Part shown: positions 15,672 to 25,584 of the stretch, piece after piece
Layout of the letters: each line of letters begins with the position of its first letter
How positions within the stretch are numbered: the stretch's first letter is position 1
Translations under genes and position numbers: made by a program
The notes under the pieces: generated by a model
The model's database searches: none
Told to the model about the DNA's origin: nothing
The model's input: only the letters and a program-made list of their open reading frames with translations
Origin: Lachnospiraceae bacterium
Lineage (GTDB): Bacteria; Bacillota; Clostridia; Lachnospirales; Lachnospiraceae
Reading direction: 5' to 3'
NCBI GenBank assembly: GCA_015056885.1
Contig: SVFL01000023.1
Location: 1 to 42,322, forward strand
Length of the DNA stretch: 42,322 nt

Positions 15672-16751
15672 TTATTCGTCATACAGTACTCTCACGCACT
15701 TCTTGGGTGTACGATAGTTATACTTGCTGATACGAATACCTGTGGAAGGATTACTTGCATGAATAACCTGTCCGCCGCCAATGTAGATAGCTACATGGTT
15801 GATGGTTCCGCTACTGTTCGCATAGAAAATCAAATCGCCGGGTAAAAGCTCGGATACACTAATCTTGGTACCCTCATTTGCCTGTGCTCTGGAAGAATGG
15901 CTCAGCTTGATGCCATACTTCTTATACACACTAAGTACAAATCCGGAACAGTCTGCACCCTTTGTCAGGCTTGTACCACCCCACACATAAGGGTTCCCCA
16001 AAAACTGCTTTGCATACTCTACCAAATCTACACGGACATCGGACACACCTGCACCGTATAAGAGCTCACTCATGGTAATTGCAGTACCAAGGCTCTCCTC
16101 CACATTAACAAACTCTGCAGCTACATATCCTGTCTCACCATCAATATCAACCTTAATCCAGTCACCCAAATCCTCGATAAAATCAAGCTCCTCGCCTTTC
16201 AGCATCTGGGTCATGACTGCACTGTTTTTATCTGCCTCATCACGCACATTCAATCCGTCTGTATTGGAAACAGCCACCGTACGCACAAGCTCTGCCGCCA
16301 TAATTTTGGCATCCGGACCAATGAGAAGAAATTCCTTACTCACATATCCTTCTACTTCACCGGACTTAATATGAACCCACTCCTCGGTAACAGTCTGTCC
16401 GTCTTTCTCTACATCTGTCTTAACAATCTCCAGCACCTCACAGGCTGCATGTCTGGGCATCTTGCCTACAAGCTTACCATTTATGGACGGAAGGGCTCTG
16501 ACATTCAGATTACCCGTCTCAACATTGGCAATACCAATATTGGTATATCCCCAGGAAGCACCTTTTGCTTCCTTTGCAATATTTAAATATTCCTCTGCGG
16601 TCAGACTGTTTTCAAAAACAGAACCAACCCCCGCCGCCTGCAACATATTATTGGAAGCTGCTGCCTCAACAACCATAGGGTCAAACAACATACAGCATGC
16701 AAGTCCCAATGCTGCAACACGGAATCCTTTCTTACTATTTTTTATGTTCAT
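15672..16751 (-). CDS. Secreted SH3-NlpC/P60 cell wall hydrolase
   Basis: 359 residues. A signal peptide (to about residue 31, MVVEAAA) exports it. Two bacterial SH3 domains (about 70-143 and 155-217) should bind peptidoglycan, followed by a C-terminal NlpC/P60 domain (about 240-357). The catalytic residues are visible: Cys268 in GADCSGF, His319 in INHVAIYIGGG and His331 in VIHAS. Such enzymes are gamma-D-Glu-diamino acid endopeptidases that cut stem peptides during growth or division. It has a perfect sigma-A promoter and a WalR-type box in its leader, which fits control by a wall-stress regulator. Monocistronic. Confidence 0.95.
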   Translation of the reverse strand: MNIKNSKKGFRVAALGLACCMLFDPMVVEAAASNNMLQAAGVGSVFENSLTAEEYLNIAKEAKGASWGYTNIGIANVETGNLNVRALPSINGKLVGKMPRHAACEVLEIVKTDVEKDGQTVTEEWVHIKSGEVEGYVSKEFLLIGPDAKIMAAELVRTVAVSNTDGLNVRDEADKNSAVMTQMLKGEELDFIEDLGDWIKVDIDGETGYVAAEFVNVEESLGTAITMSELLYGAGVSDVRVDLVEYAKQFLGNPYVWGGTSLTKGADCSGFVLSVYKKYGIKLSHSSRAQANEGTKISVSELLPGDLIFYANSSGTINHVAIYIGGGQVIHASNPSTGIRISKYNYRTPKKCVRVLYDE

Positions 16752-16767
16752 GGAAAATCTCCTATGT

Positions 16768-16784
16768 TTTACAAAATTGTTACA
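16768..16784 (-). promoter_or_regulatory. WalR-type box in the NlpC/P60 leader
   Basis: On the minus strand TGTAAC-AATTT-TGTAAA matches the WalR (YycF) consensus TGTWAH-N5-TGTWAH exactly. It lies about 15-30 nt downstream of the predicted start site, a position that usually means repression. No walRK genes are in the window. Confidence 0.5.
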
Positions 16785-16806
16785 AATTTATTACGCTACA
16801 CCATCG

Positions 16807-16835
16807 ATTATACAGATATGAATCTTCACTGTCAA
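16807..16835 (-). promoter_or_regulatory. Consensus promoter of the NlpC/P60 gene
   Basis: On the minus strand: -35 TTGACA (16835-16830), 17-bp spacer, -10 TATAAT (16812-16807). A full match to the sigma-A consensus. Confidence 0.92.
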
Positions 16836-16875
16836 CCTTTTCGGCCCAGTTTCTTAAAAATTAATAATGAAAAAA

Positions 16876-16909
16876 GTGTGAATTCTTATGAAATATTAAG
16901 AATTCACAC
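16876..16909 (-). terminator. Terminator that contains the tcdA stop codon
   Basis: Perfect 13-bp stem (GTGTGAATTCTTA / TAAGAATTCACAC) with an 8-nt loop, then six T residues on the minus strand. The last codons and the TAA of the upstream gene form the 5' arm. Confidence 0.9.
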
Positions 16910-17612
16910 CAGTCAAATCTTTGATAACTTCACTTGCTACAATAAGCCCTACCACCGAAGGTACAAAGGCCATACTGCCGGGAGTTCTCTGTCCCGTCTG
17001 AATTGCCTCCTCCGTGGAATATACCACCTTCAAAACCTTTACTTCACGCTTTCTGAGTTCTCTACGCATAACTTTTGCAAGAGGACAACCACTGGTAGCA
17101 TAGATATCTGCCACTTCGAATTTCGTAGGGTCCAGTTTATTACCGGCTCCCATAGAACTAATCACCGGAACACCGGCTTTTTGTGCACGTATAATTATAT
17201 CTATTTTGGCGGTAACCGTATCCACTGCATCCACTACATAGGAATACCCGGAGAAATCAAACTCCCCTGCATTTTCCGGCAAATAGAAACATTTGTGCAC
17301 TTCCACCTCTGCCTGCGGATTAATGGAATGAATCCTTTCGCGCATCACATCTACCTTATCCCTGCCAACGGTGTCTCTGGTGGCAATAATCTGGCGATTC
17401 AGGTTGCTCAGGCTCACGGTATCATTGTCAATCAGGACAAAACTACCTACACCGCTTCTCACCAAAGCCTCCACCACATAGCCGCCCACACCGCCCACGC
17501 CAAACACGGCAACTTTGGAATCCTGTAGCTTTTTTATGGCATCTTTGCCAATGAGCAGCTCCGTACGGGAAAGCTGCTCATTCATATCAGTTTCTTTTAT
17601 TATATTTGTCAT
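16896..17612 (-). CDS. tcdA: ThiF/E1-like enzyme, probable tRNA threonylcarbamoyladenosine dehydratase
   Basis: 238 residues from ATG 17612, one base past the upstream stop; the ribosome site is weak and translation may be coupled. The nucleotide-binding motif VFGVGGVGGYVVEAL (about 36-50) and the adenylation residues LSNLNRQ mark a ThiF/MoeB/UBA-type fold. The arrangement RTELLIG...GVGGVGS-like and SMGAGNKLDPTKFEVADIY is that of TcdA/YgdL, which cyclises t6A to ct6A at position 37 of ANN-decoding tRNAs in an ATP-dependent step. There is no MoeB-style zinc-finger cluster. Its terminator overlaps the stop codon. Confidence 0.85.
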   Translation of the reverse strand: MTNIIKETDMNEQLSRTELLIGKDAIKKLQDSKVAVFGVGGVGGYVVEALVRSGVGSFVLIDNDTVSLSNLNRQIIATRDTVGRDKVDVMRERIHSINPQAEVEVHKCFYLPENAGEFDFSGYSYVVDAVDTVTAKIDIIIRAQKAGVPVISSMGAGNKLDPTKFEVADIYATSGCPLAKVMRRELRKREVKVLKVVYSTEEAIQTGQRTPGSMAFVPSVVGLIVASEVIKDLTGVNS

Positions 17613-17613
17613 A

Positions 17614-19275
17614 TTATTCGTTCTCGTTGTCCTCTTCTTTTTCAGCAGAAGTAATTGCAAATGCAATATTGGTTGCATGATCAGACACACGCTCCAGACC
17701 GGAGATTACATCAGAGAAAATCATACCTGCCTCAGGAGTACACTCACCCTTGGTCAGACGCTCTACATGACGCATCTGAAGTTCTCGCTCTTTCTCATCA
17801 ACACGGTCTTCCAAATCAATCACCGCCTGCATCTTACTCTCATCACTGTGGGCAAACATTGCGATGGAATATTGAATAATCTTATTAACCATCTCCATCA
17901 TTTCGCCCAGCTCTCTCTGAGCTTCTTTACTGATATTAACACCGGTCTCCTTGCGCTGCTTAGCCGCATCTGCCACATTCTCCGCATGGTCACCGATACG
18001 TTCAATATCATTTACCACATGAAACAGTGCACCAATACTCTTCAAGTCTTCAATAGGCAAAGTGGACTGGTTGATTTTTACCAGATAGTCCGTAATGGAT
18101 TTACTAAGGAAATCAATGTTTTTCTCCACTTCATAAACCTCTGCAATATCTGCTTCATCCTGCGTAATCAGCGCATTCATGGCACGGTTCAAGTTGTCAC
18201 TGGCCAAATCTGCCATACGCTCCAACTCTTTAATAACTTCAACCACTGCAGTAGCAGGATTGAACACAACCTTTTCACCAATAAACTCAAGCTGGTAACT
18301 CTCTCTGTAACCAACCTTCTTGTCCTCGCCGGGCACACACTTCTCTGCCAGACGTACCAACCACTTGGAGAAGGGGAACAGCAAAATTACCTGTGTCACC
18401 TTGATAATGGTGTGGGCATTTGCTACAAATCTTCCATTGTCCGCGGAAATAGACTGAATCATGGCAACTACCTGGTCCTCGGCAAGCATCAGTACAACAT
18501 ACATAAGTGCTGTTCCGATTACATTAAACCAGAAATGAATCAATGCTGCTCTCTTAGCATCCTTCTTACCGGAAAGAGATGCAATCATTGCAGTTCCACA
18601 GGAACCAATATTACAACCCATGATAATGTACAGACAAATAGGCAGTGCCAACAGATTCTGGGATGCCAGTAAAAGCACAATGCTGACCGTTACGGAAGAA
18701 CTCTGAATAACTGCGGTAAGCACCATACCCACAAAAGTTGCTGCAAAGGGATTTTTCATGGACGCAAGCAAATCCACAATCTCGGGCAAATCTCTCATGG
18801 TCTTCATGGCACCGGACATGGTCGCCAGGCCAACAAATAAAATACCAAATCCGATAATCGCCTCTGCAAGATGCTTTACATTCTGTTTCTTGCTCATCAT
18901 TGCCAGAAGCACGCCAAACAGCAAAATCACCGGTGCATATTCGGAAAGATTAAAGGATACCAGCTGGGAAGTAATGGTTGTACCGATATTCGCACCAAAA
19001 ATCACACCTGCTGCCTGATACAGATTCATCAGTCCTGCGTTTACAAAGCTGACTACCATGGAAGTACATGCTGAAGAAGACTGTACGATACCCGTAAACA
19101 CAATACCTACAATCATACCCATAAAACGATTGGTAGTGAAAAATTCCAATACCTTACGAAGCTTGGCACCTGCCACCTTCTCGATGGAATCGCTCATCAA
19201 AGTCATTCCATACAGGAAGAGCCCCAACCCGCCACACAGGGAAATTATCATTGTTACAACTTGTTCTGTACTCAT
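17614..19275 (-). CDS. Na/phosphate cotransporter with PhoU-like domains
   Basis: 553 residues. The N-terminal 310 or so residues hold two Na/Pi-cotransport repeats with the QSSSA and QSSSV signatures (GIVQSSSACTSMVVSF, AVIQSSSVTVSIVLL), eight or more membrane segments. The C-terminal 200 residues are cytoplasmic helical PhoU-like repeats (DIERIGDHAENVADAA and GLERVSDHATNIAFAI). Bacterial members of this PF02690 family import phosphate with sodium, and the PhoU tail may sense it. Own promoter upstream; tcdA follows directly. Confidence 0.92.
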   Translation of the reverse strand: MSTEQVVTMIISLCGGLGLFLYGMTLMSDSIEKVAGAKLRKVLEFFTTNRFMGMIVGIVFTGIVQSSSACTSMVVSFVNAGLMNLYQAAGVIFGANIGTTITSQLVSFNLSEYAPVILLFGVLLAMMSKKQNVKHLAEAIIGFGILFVGLATMSGAMKTMRDLPEIVDLLASMKNPFAATFVGMVLTAVIQSSSVTVSIVLLLASQNLLALPICLYIIMGCNIGSCGTAMIASLSGKKDAKRAALIHFWFNVIGTALMYVVLMLAEDQVVAMIQSISADNGRFVANAHTIIKVTQVILLFPFSKWLVRLAEKCVPGEDKKVGYRESYQLEFIGEKVVFNPATAVVEVIKELERMADLASDNLNRAMNALITQDEADIAEVYEVEKNIDFLSKSITDYLVKINQSTLPIEDLKSIGALFHVVNDIERIGDHAENVADAAKQRKETGVNISKEAQRELGEMMEMVNKIIQYSIAMFAHSDESKMQAVIDLEDRVDEKERELQMRHVERLTKGECTPEAGMIFSDVISGLERVSDHATNIAFAITSAEKEEDNENE

Positions 19276-19323
19276 TTACACTTTTCCTTTGCATTATTAT
19301 AATTCACACATTTTTACTTATAC

Positions 19324-19352
19324 ATTGTAAGGGAAAAACGAAAAACTGACAA
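19324..19352 (-). promoter_or_regulatory. Promoter of the phosphate transporter-tcdA operon
   Basis: On the minus strand: -35 TTGTCA (19352-19347), 17-bp spacer, -10 TACAAT (19329-19324). It lies just past the ribF stop, and the T-rich spacer may also end the ribF transcript. Confidence 0.65.
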
Positions 19353-19381
19353 CCTCATTTTTACATGAAATTTACGTTGTT

Positions 19382-20332
19382 TTACATATTTTTTGTGGTA
19401 TTATGCCACTGTCTGCCGGCAAAAATATCCATTTGCAGCTGACATTTTAAAGCCTCCACACTCTCAAACCGTGTCTCCGGTCTATGGAAAGCCAACAATT
19501 CCACCTCAATGACTTGTCCATAAATATTATCTTCAAAATCATACAAAAAGGTCTCCACGCCCATAACCGGTTCCTCTGAGACCGTAGGCTTACAACCCAC
19601 ATTGCTGATAGCCGCATACTCTTTAATCTGCGCTTTATCCTTGTCCCAAATGCGCACTTTCGAAAGATACACACCCTTTCTTGGCATGAGTTTATCTGCG
19701 CCCGGGTAAATATTCGCCGTAGGAAAGCCGATCGTACGGCCCAATTTCCTGCCATCAGACACCACACCACTCACTGTGTAGGAACTGCCCAAAAGCTTTG
19801 CTGCCGTTTCCACATCTCCGGCTTCAATAAGGCTTCTGATACGGGTAGAACTTACCTCAGCTCCCTCTACACAAACCTTCTTGATAATACTTAATTCATA
19901 TCCCAGTTTCTCTTTTAAGTGTTGCAACAGCGCTGCATTGCCAGCCCCCCGGCTGCCGAAAGACACATCCTCTCCTGCCGCTATATAACGGGCACCTACC
20001 CTTTTACTCAGATACTCCCGCACAAAATCCTCTGCCGGAATTGCCGCCGTTTCTCTAGTCATGGGAAATTCCACAAGAATATCTACCCCCATTTTTTCGA
20101 ATAAAATGCGTTTTTCCTCTCTAGTAGAAAGCTCCCTTCCATCGGATAATCCAAATAGCACGGAAGGTGCCGGATCAAAGGTGAAAATGCACGCCTTAAG
20201 CCCGGACTTCTTTTTATCCAGAATAGATTCCAAAAGCTTACGGTGACCGATATGAATACCATCAAACTTCCCCATGGCTACCGCAGTGTTTGTATTCAAT
20301 TGAAAATCTGTTGTACCATGAATAATTTCCAT
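19382..20332 (-). CDS. ribF: Bifunctional riboflavin kinase / FAD synthetase
   Basis: 316 residues. The N-terminal half is an FAD synthetase of the nucleotidyltransferase fold (GKFDGIHIGHRKLL near residue 22, then SSTRIRSLIEAGDVE). The C-terminal half (about 187-310) is riboflavin kinase (GRTIGFPTANIYP and the VETFLYDF strand). It makes FMN and then FAD from riboflavin. The ATG follows the truB TAA at once and uses GGAG inside the end of truB, so the two are translationally coupled. It closes the nusA/infB operon. Confidence 0.95.
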   Translation of the reverse strand: MEIIHGTTDFQLNTNTAVAMGKFDGIHIGHRKLLESILDKKKSGLKACIFTFDPAPSVLFGLSDGRELSTREEKRILFEKMGVDILVEFPMTRETAAIPAEDFVREYLSKRVGARYIAAGEDVSFGSRGAGNAALLQHLKEKLGYELSIIKKVCVEGAEVSSTRIRSLIEAGDVETAAKLLGSSYTVSGVVSDGRKLGRTIGFPTANIYPGADKLMPRKGVYLSKVRIWDKDKAQIKEYAAISNVGCKPTVSEEPVMGVETFLYDFEDNIYGQVIEVELLAFHRPETRFESVEALKCQLQMDIFAGRQWHNTTKNM

Positions 20333-21235
20333 TTATTTCTCCAAAAACATTTTTACCGGCTTGTAACGTTTTTCCTTATCGTCATAGGCATAAATCCCTG
20401 CAAAGGACTCATCATTTCGATAGAAACGCACCTGCTTGCCGGGAGCATAATACTTCTTTTCCTCTGTCTGGTTGGGATAGATAGCATTGCCATTCTCCAA
20501 AAGCTTGGCCAAATCGGCGCGCACATGAAGTATCGGGCACTCTGCAAACACCTTGTCCACGGGCACTAATACATCTCCAATTTTTCCCTCATCACGAAGC
20601 TGTTCCAACTGACTTAATGTGATAGCATCCTCCAGCACAAAACGCTCTACCTTGGTACGAAGGAGACTTTGCATGGTACCACCACAACCCAGCTTTTCTC
20701 CAATATCTGCACAAAGAGTACGAATATAAGTTCCCTTAGAACATGCCACCCGCATCTTCACCACCGGGAGTTTTACCTCAAGAATCTCAATTTCGTGAAT
20801 TGTCACAGGTCGAGCCTTGCGCTCTACCTCTTTGCCGGCCCGAGCAAGTTCGTAGAGCTTTTTGCCGTCTACTTTGAGGGCGGAATACATAGGCGGAACC
20901 TGAGCATAGGGACCCACAAAGCTCATAACAGCCTCTCGAACCTCTTCTTCTGTAGCCTCCACAGACTTTTTTTCTAAAACCTCACCTGTGGTATCCTGAG
21001 TATCTGTTGTAACACCCAATAAAAGTTCCGCCACATATTCTTTATCCTTGTCTGTCAGCATGTCGCACAGCTTGGTGCCACTGCCCAGACAAACCGGAAG
21101 CACACCGGTAGCCTGGGGGTCCAGTGTACCGGTGTGCCCAATTTTCTTCTGACCGCAGATGCCACGCATCTTGGCCACTACATCATGGGAGGTAAATCCT
21201 GCCTCCTTATAAATATTTATAATTCCGTTATACAT
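20333..21235 (-). CDS. truB: tRNA pseudouridine(55) synthase
   Basis: 300 residues from ATG 21235, with AGGAG 4-5 nt upstream; a longer in-frame reading to 21475 lies over the preceding gene and lacks homology. It isomerises U55 in the T-loop of tRNAs. The opening NGIINIYKEAGFTSHDVV and the catalytic motif HTGTLDPQATGVLP (Asp39) are clear, followed by PPMYSALKVDGKKLYELAR and CSKGTYIRTLCADIG. A PUA-like C-terminal segment ends in the EK tail. It follows the DHH phosphoesterase gene by 22 bp, as in many Firmicutes. Confidence 0.97.
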   Translation of the reverse strand: MYNGIINIYKEAGFTSHDVVAKMRGICGQKKIGHTGTLDPQATGVLPVCLGSGTKLCDMLTDKDKEYVAELLLGVTTDTQDTTGEVLEKKSVEATEEEVREAVMSFVGPYAQVPPMYSALKVDGKKLYELARAGKEVERKARPVTIHEIEILEVKLPVVKMRVACSKGTYIRTLCADIGEKLGCGGTMQSLLRTKVERFVLEDAITLSQLEQLRDEGKIGDVLVPVDKVFAECPILHVRADLAKLLENGNAIYPNQTEEKKYYAPGKQVRFYRNDESFAGIYAYDDKEKRYKPVKMFLEK

Positions 21236-21257
21236 ATTTCTCCTTCGCTTGAAAGCA

Positions 21258-22211
21258 TTACTCCTGATATGCCAGAAGCTGCTCCTCGATATGTCCGGAT
21301 AAATTATTGACACAATCATGGAAGGTACCCTGCATGGTACATCCCGCCGCACGCACATGTCCGCCGCCGCCAAAATACACTGCCACTTTGGAAGCATCCA
21401 CACGCTCATCCGTACGCAAACTAACCTTGTATTCGAGTGTTCCTGTCTCGTACATAAAAATCGCACAATGAACACCTTTTATATTGCGCAGTTGGTTAAC
21501 AATACCATCCAAATCCTTGGATGTTGCATTGTAAAACTCCATAGTCTTGCGACTCACCACGCCCACAATACACTGTCCATCCATCAAACGAATACTCTCC
21601 AGCAATACCCTGCCCATTATCTGAGACTGCACATAAGTGCGCTGATAGAAGGTCTCCTCAATCAATCTGGGAAAATCAAATCCATAAGCAATCAATTTTG
21701 CGCCGATTTCCATGGTTCTGGGAGAAGTATTGGAATACTGAAAAACTCCTGTATCATGGATAATTCCAATATAAAGACTTTCCGCCAAATCCTTATCCAA
21801 ATCATCTGCCATCAGCTCATAAAGCACCTCACAGGTAGAGCCAATCTGAGGTTTTACCAGATTCACATCTCCACAACCACTGTTGCTGATATGATGGTCT
21901 ATGTTCACTTTTTTCTTTGCCGCATCAAAATATTTAGCGGCCTCACCCAGACGCTCTTCGTTGCAGTCCAAGGCAAAATAAACATCAAAAGGCTCCTCCT
22001 CGGGGAAATCAGTCACAATCTCCTCAAAACCCTTGAGCTCGCTAAAAATAGCTGCCGGCTGCTCTAAATAAACCTTGACATCTGCTTCCGGCATATTCTT
22101 TTTTAAATACTGCCACAGGGACAGGCAGGCGCCCACGCAATCGCCATCCGGTCTTACATGACCACTGATACCGATGCGCTGTGCGCCTTTACACTCCTGT
22201 AATAAATTCAT
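21258..22211 (-). CDS. nrnA: DHH/DHHA1 phosphoesterase, NrnA-like
   Basis: 317 residues from ATG 22211 (GAGAGG upstream); the in-frame start at 22232 lacks a site. The DHH domain shows HVRPDGDCVGA (His18, Asp22, Asp24), FALDCN and NIDHHISN (DHH at 105-107), which bind two Mn2+. The DHHA1 domain carries YFGGGGHVRAAG near residue 280. NrnA-type enzymes degrade nanoRNAs and dephosphorylate pAp; c-di-AMP breakdown products are another known substrate class. The position between rbfA and truB is conserved in Firmicutes. Confidence 0.92.
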   Translation of the reverse strand: MNLLQECKGAQRIGISGHVRPDGDCVGACLSLWQYLKKNMPEADVKVYLEQPAAIFSELKGFEEIVTDFPEEEPFDVYFALDCNEERLGEAAKYFDAAKKKVNIDHHISNSGCGDVNLVKPQIGSTCEVLYELMADDLDKDLAESLYIGIIHDTGVFQYSNTSPRTMEIGAKLIAYGFDFPRLIEETFYQRTYVQSQIMGRVLLESIRLMDGQCIVGVVSRKTMEFYNATSKDLDGIVNQLRNIKGVHCAIFMYETGTLEYKVSLRTDERVDASKVAVYFGGGGHVRAAGCTMQGTFHDCVNNLSGHIEEQLLAYQE

Positions 22212-22245
22212 GCAAACCTCTCTTACTCTCAACTACTGCTTGCAA

Positions 22246-22659
22246 CTATTCCTCATTCTCATCAGTCTCTTCGTCCTCAAAATCCTCTACCTCTGATTCA
22301 AGGGACTGTGAACCGATAACTTCATCAATCTTGTGTGACATATTCACACCATACTCGATGGACTGATCCATCACAAAGGTAATCTCCGGTGTATTGCGCA
22401 GATTAATGGTCTTTGCAATCTGCCTTCTGATAAATCCCTCTGCACTCTTAAGACCTGCCAGAGTATCCTTTCTCTGTTCCTCGCCGCCAAGAACACTAAT
22501 CCACGCCTTGCAGCTTTTCAGGTCAGGAGCCACCTCCACAGCAACCACGCTGGTCAGCGGGCTGATGCGAGGGTCCTTTATTTCACCGCGGATAATCTCG
22601 GCAAGCACACGTTGCACCTCGCCGTTCACACGGGTGTTTTTTACACTGTTTTTTCTCAT
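22246..22659 (-). CDS. rbfA: Ribosome-binding factor A
   Basis: 137 residues. The KH-like fold is recognised by NGEVQRVLAEIIRGEIKDPR, LTSVVAVEVAPDLKSCKAWISVLG and the C-terminal TPEITFVMDQSIEYGVNMS. It assists late 30S maturation at 16S helix 1, especially in the cold. The last 20 residues are very acidic (EVEDFEDEETDENEE) and extend beyond the family core. GAGG lies upstream of the ATG, 17 bp after infB. Confidence 0.96.
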   Translation of the reverse strand: MRKNSVKNTRVNGEVQRVLAEIIRGEIKDPRISPLTSVVAVEVAPDLKSCKAWISVLGGEEQRKDTLAGLKSAEGFIRRQIAKTINLRNTPEITFVMDQSIEYGVNMSHKIDEVIGSQSLESEVEDFEDEETDENEE

Positions 22660-22676
22660 ATTATTTCCTCATTAAT

Positions 22677-25541
22677 TTAGCGTGGTACTTCTACCATGAT
22701 GTAAGCTTCTACAATATCGAGCTCCTGCATCTTGTCGAAGCCTTCGAATACGAGACCACACTCGAAACCGGATTTTACTTCCTTTACATCGTCCTTGAAA
22801 CGCTTCAGGGAAGCAAGATTACCCTCAAAGATCTGCTCGCCCTCACGGGTAATACGAACCTTACAGCCTCTGCGGAACTCACCGTCAAGGACATAGGAAC
22901 CTGCAATGTTACCAATCTGGGAAGCCTTGAAGATCTGACGAACCTCTGCATGACCAATAACCTTCTCCTCAAAGATAGGATCAAGCATACCCTTCATAGC
23001 AGCCTCAATATCCTCAAGTGCCTGATAGATAACCTTGTACAGACGTACATCTACTCCCTCCTGCTCAGCAGTAGCCTTTGCAGTAGGATCCAGTCTTACA
23101 TTAAATCCAATGATAATAGCATTAGAAGCACTTGCCAGTACCACGTCGGATTCATTGATGGCACCTACACCACCATGGATACACTTAACCACTACTTCTT
23201 CATTGGACAGCTTCATCAGAGACTGCTTAACAGCCTCCACACTACCCTGAACGTCGGCCTTGACAATCAGATTCAATTCCTTCAGATTGCCCTCCTTAAT
23301 CTGGGAGAACAAATCATCCAGAGACATCGCTGTCTTGGTGTCCTCAAGCATCTTCTCCTTGTTCTGAGCCTGATAAGTCTCAGCAAAGGATTTCGCAGTC
23401 TTATCGTTCTCATGTGCAATAAATACTTCACCTGCACTGGGAACATCGGAAAGACCTAAAATCTCAACGGGTGTTGAAGGACCAGCCTCTTTCACACGTC
23501 TTCCCTTATCATCTACCATTGCACGAACCTTACCGTGACTTGCACCTGCAGAGATGAAATCTCCAACATGAAGAGTACCCTTCTGTACCAAAACAGTAGC
23601 AACAGGACCACGTCCCTTATCCAGCTCTGCCTCGATAACCAGACCTCTTGCACGTCTGTTGGGATTCGCCTTGAGCTCCAGAATATCTGCAGTAAGCAGA
23701 ATGGTCTCCAACAGATCCTCAATACCCTGACCGGTCTTAGCAGATACAGGTACAAATTCAGTACTTCCGCCCCAGTCAGTAGCAATCAGTTCATACTCGG
23801 TAAGCTCCTGCTTAACACGATCAATGTTTGCAGAAGGCTTATCAACTTTGTTTACAGCTACAACAATTTCAATACCTGCCGCCTTAGCATGGTTAATTGC
23901 CTCGATGGTCTGAGGCATTACGCCATCATCCGCAGCAACTACAAGGATTGCAATATCCGTGGAATTTGCACCACGCATACGCATTGCAGTAAATGCCTCA
24001 TGTCCGGGAGTATCCAGGAAGGTAATTTTTCTCTCGTCCAAGGATACAGTATACGCACCAATGTGCTGTGTAATACCACCGGCCTCTCTATCTGTTACAT
24101 GAGTCTTACGAATTGCATCCAAAAGGGAAGTTTTACCATGGTCTACATGACCCATTACACAGATAACAGGAGGTCTCTCAACAAGAGTCTCTGCTGCCTC
24201 ATCTTCCTCTTTCAAAAGTTCTTCAATTACATCTACCTTAACTTCCTTCTCACAGAGAATTTCATATTCCATAGCAATATTCTCTGCATCCTCGTAAGAA
24301 ATCTCCTGATTTACGGTAACCACCTTGCCCTCAAGGAACAGTTTCTTTACAATGGCTGCGGGCTGAATCTTCATCTTGTCAGCCAAATCCTTAATGGTAA
24401 TATTCTCCGGAAGGGTAATAACCTTAATAACTTCTTCCACGACTTCCTTCTTCTCCGGCTTAATGAATCTGCCGGGCTTGTTCTTTAATGCTTCTTCCTC
24501 TTCGTAGATATGGTCCTTCTTGGAGCGCTTATTGTCCTTCTCACGTCCAATACGTCTCTTATCGTCGTCACGCTTCTTCTCCATATCCTTAGCAGGTGCT
24601 TCAGCTACAAATCCTCTGCCTGCGCCACCTCTGTTATCATTTCTGTTATCACGACCGCCGCCAAACCCACGTCCGGGACCGGCATTGTTACCGCCACGTC
24701 TCTCTTGCTGACCGCCATCACCGGGACGCCCCTGACGACCTGCACCACTTCTGTTATCACTGCCGCCAAAACGGTCTTTGTTCTGTCCGTTCTGAGGACG
24801 GTTTCCAAAGCTATTATCCTGACGCGCGGGTCTGTCGCCGCGATTTCTGTCATTGTTTCGATCATTATTTCTATCGTTTCGATTCCCCTGATTCTGAGGT
24901 CTGTCATTTTGAGTTCTGTCATTCTGAGGTCTATCATTTTGAACTCTGTCATTCACAGGTTTCTCAGTAACAGGCTTCTCATTTACCAAAGCCTTGGGCT
25001 GCGACTGTGCAACCGTCTGAGCTTTTGCACTTTCCTCCTGACGCTTAGCAGGCTGAGGCTTACTGCTTACCATCTGCACAGAAGGTGTAGGGGAAGGAGG
25101 GGTCAGCGGCTTAATGGGACGAACCGGTGCCTGTGCTCTGTTATTATTGTTGTTATTATTGTTATTATTGCTACCCTGATTTCTTCCCTGATTGCCTGCA
25201 GGACGCTGATTGTTATTGCCATTGCCGGGACGTCCGCCGGGCATCTTCGAATTCTGAGGATTACTTACGAAGATAATATTTTTCTTTTTCTTCTTGGGTT
25301 CCTCTTCTGCCTTGGAAGCCTCTGCTTTGGGAGCCTCGACCTTAAGTGCCTCCGTTTTAGGGGACTCAGCCTTAGGTGCTGCTGCCTTTCCAAGTTCTTT
25401 TCTTACCATATTTGCAACATCCTCCTCCACGGAGCTGTTGGCAGCCTTCGCTTCAACACCCTTCTCCTGCAGGAAACTCAATATATCTTTGCTCTGTTTA
25501 TCCAATTCTTTTGCGAGTTCATGTACTTTGATTTTCGCCAT
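22677..25541 (-). CDS. infB: Translation initiation factor IF-2
   Basis: 954 residues from ATG 25541 (GGAGG 5 nt upstream, [13 protein letters not shown]). It is the GTPase that brings fMet-tRNA to the 30S. An IF2_N helix (1-50) is followed by a 320-residue disordered region rich in Asn, Arg, Gln and Gly, with a run of 10 Asn (codons at 25140-25169) and [10 protein letters not shown] repeats. A second IF2_N domain (about 380-430) precedes the G domain ([23 protein letters not shown]), then domains II, III and C2. The linker is longer than in B. subtilis (716 residues) but similar to E. coli in overall size. Confidence 0.98.
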   Translation of the reverse strand: MAKIKVHELAKELDKQSKDILSFLQEKGVEAKAANSSVEEDVANMVRKELGKAAAPKAESPKTEALKVEAPKAEASKAEEEPKKKKKNIIFVSNPQNSKMPGGRPGNGNNNQRPAGNQGRNQGSNNNNNNNNNNRAQAPVRPIKPLTPPSPTPSVQMVSSKPQPAKRQEESAKAQTVAQSQPKALVNEKPVTEKPVNDRVQNDRPQNDRTQNDRPQNQGNRNDRNNDRNNDRNRGDRPARQDNSFGNRPQNGQNKDRFGGSDNRSGAGRQGRPGDGGQQERRGGNNAGPGRGFGGGRDNRNDNRGGAGRGFVAEAPAKDMEKKRDDDKRRIGREKDNKRSKKDHIYEEEEALKNKPGRFIKPEKKEVVEEVIKVITLPENITIKDLADKMKIQPAAIVKKLFLEGKVVTVNQEISYEDAENIAMEYEILCEKEVKVDVIEELLKEEDEAAETLVERPPVICVMGHVDHGKTSLLDAIRKTHVTDREAGGITQHIGAYTVSLDERKITFLDTPGHEAFTAMRMRGANSTDIAILVVAADDGVMPQTIEAINHAKAAGIEIVVAVNKVDKPSANIDRVKQELTEYELIATDWGGSTEFVPVSAKTGQGIEDLLETILLTADILELKANPNRRARGLVIEAELDKGRGPVATVLVQKGTLHVGDFISAGASHGKVRAMVDDKGRRVKEAGPSTPVEILGLSDVPSAGEVFIAHENDKTAKSFAETYQAQNKEKMLEDTKTAMSLDDLFSQIKEGNLKELNLIVKADVQGSVEAVKQSLMKLSNEEVVVKCIHGGVGAINESDVVLASASNAIIIGFNVRLDPTAKATAEQEGVDVRLYKVIYQALEDIEAAMKGMLDPIFEEKVIGHAEVRQIFKASQIGNIAGSYVLDGEFRRGCKVRITREGEQIFEGNLASLKRFKDDVKEVKSGFECGLVFEGFDKMQELDIVEAYIMVEVPR

Positions 25542-25584
25542 GCTTTCCTCCATTTCCTGTCATCAACTTATCGTTGATAACATG

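Noticed and set aside
20333..21475. Longer TruB with 80 extra N-terminal residues
   Set aside because: The extension overlaps the DHH gene in another frame, lacks homology, and a proper ribosome site precedes the ATG at 21235.
24510..25577. Plus-strand open frame opposite the infB linker
   Set aside because: It arises from the low-complexity codons of the IF-2 linker and encodes a repetitive Ile/Leu/Ser-rich sequence without a start signal.
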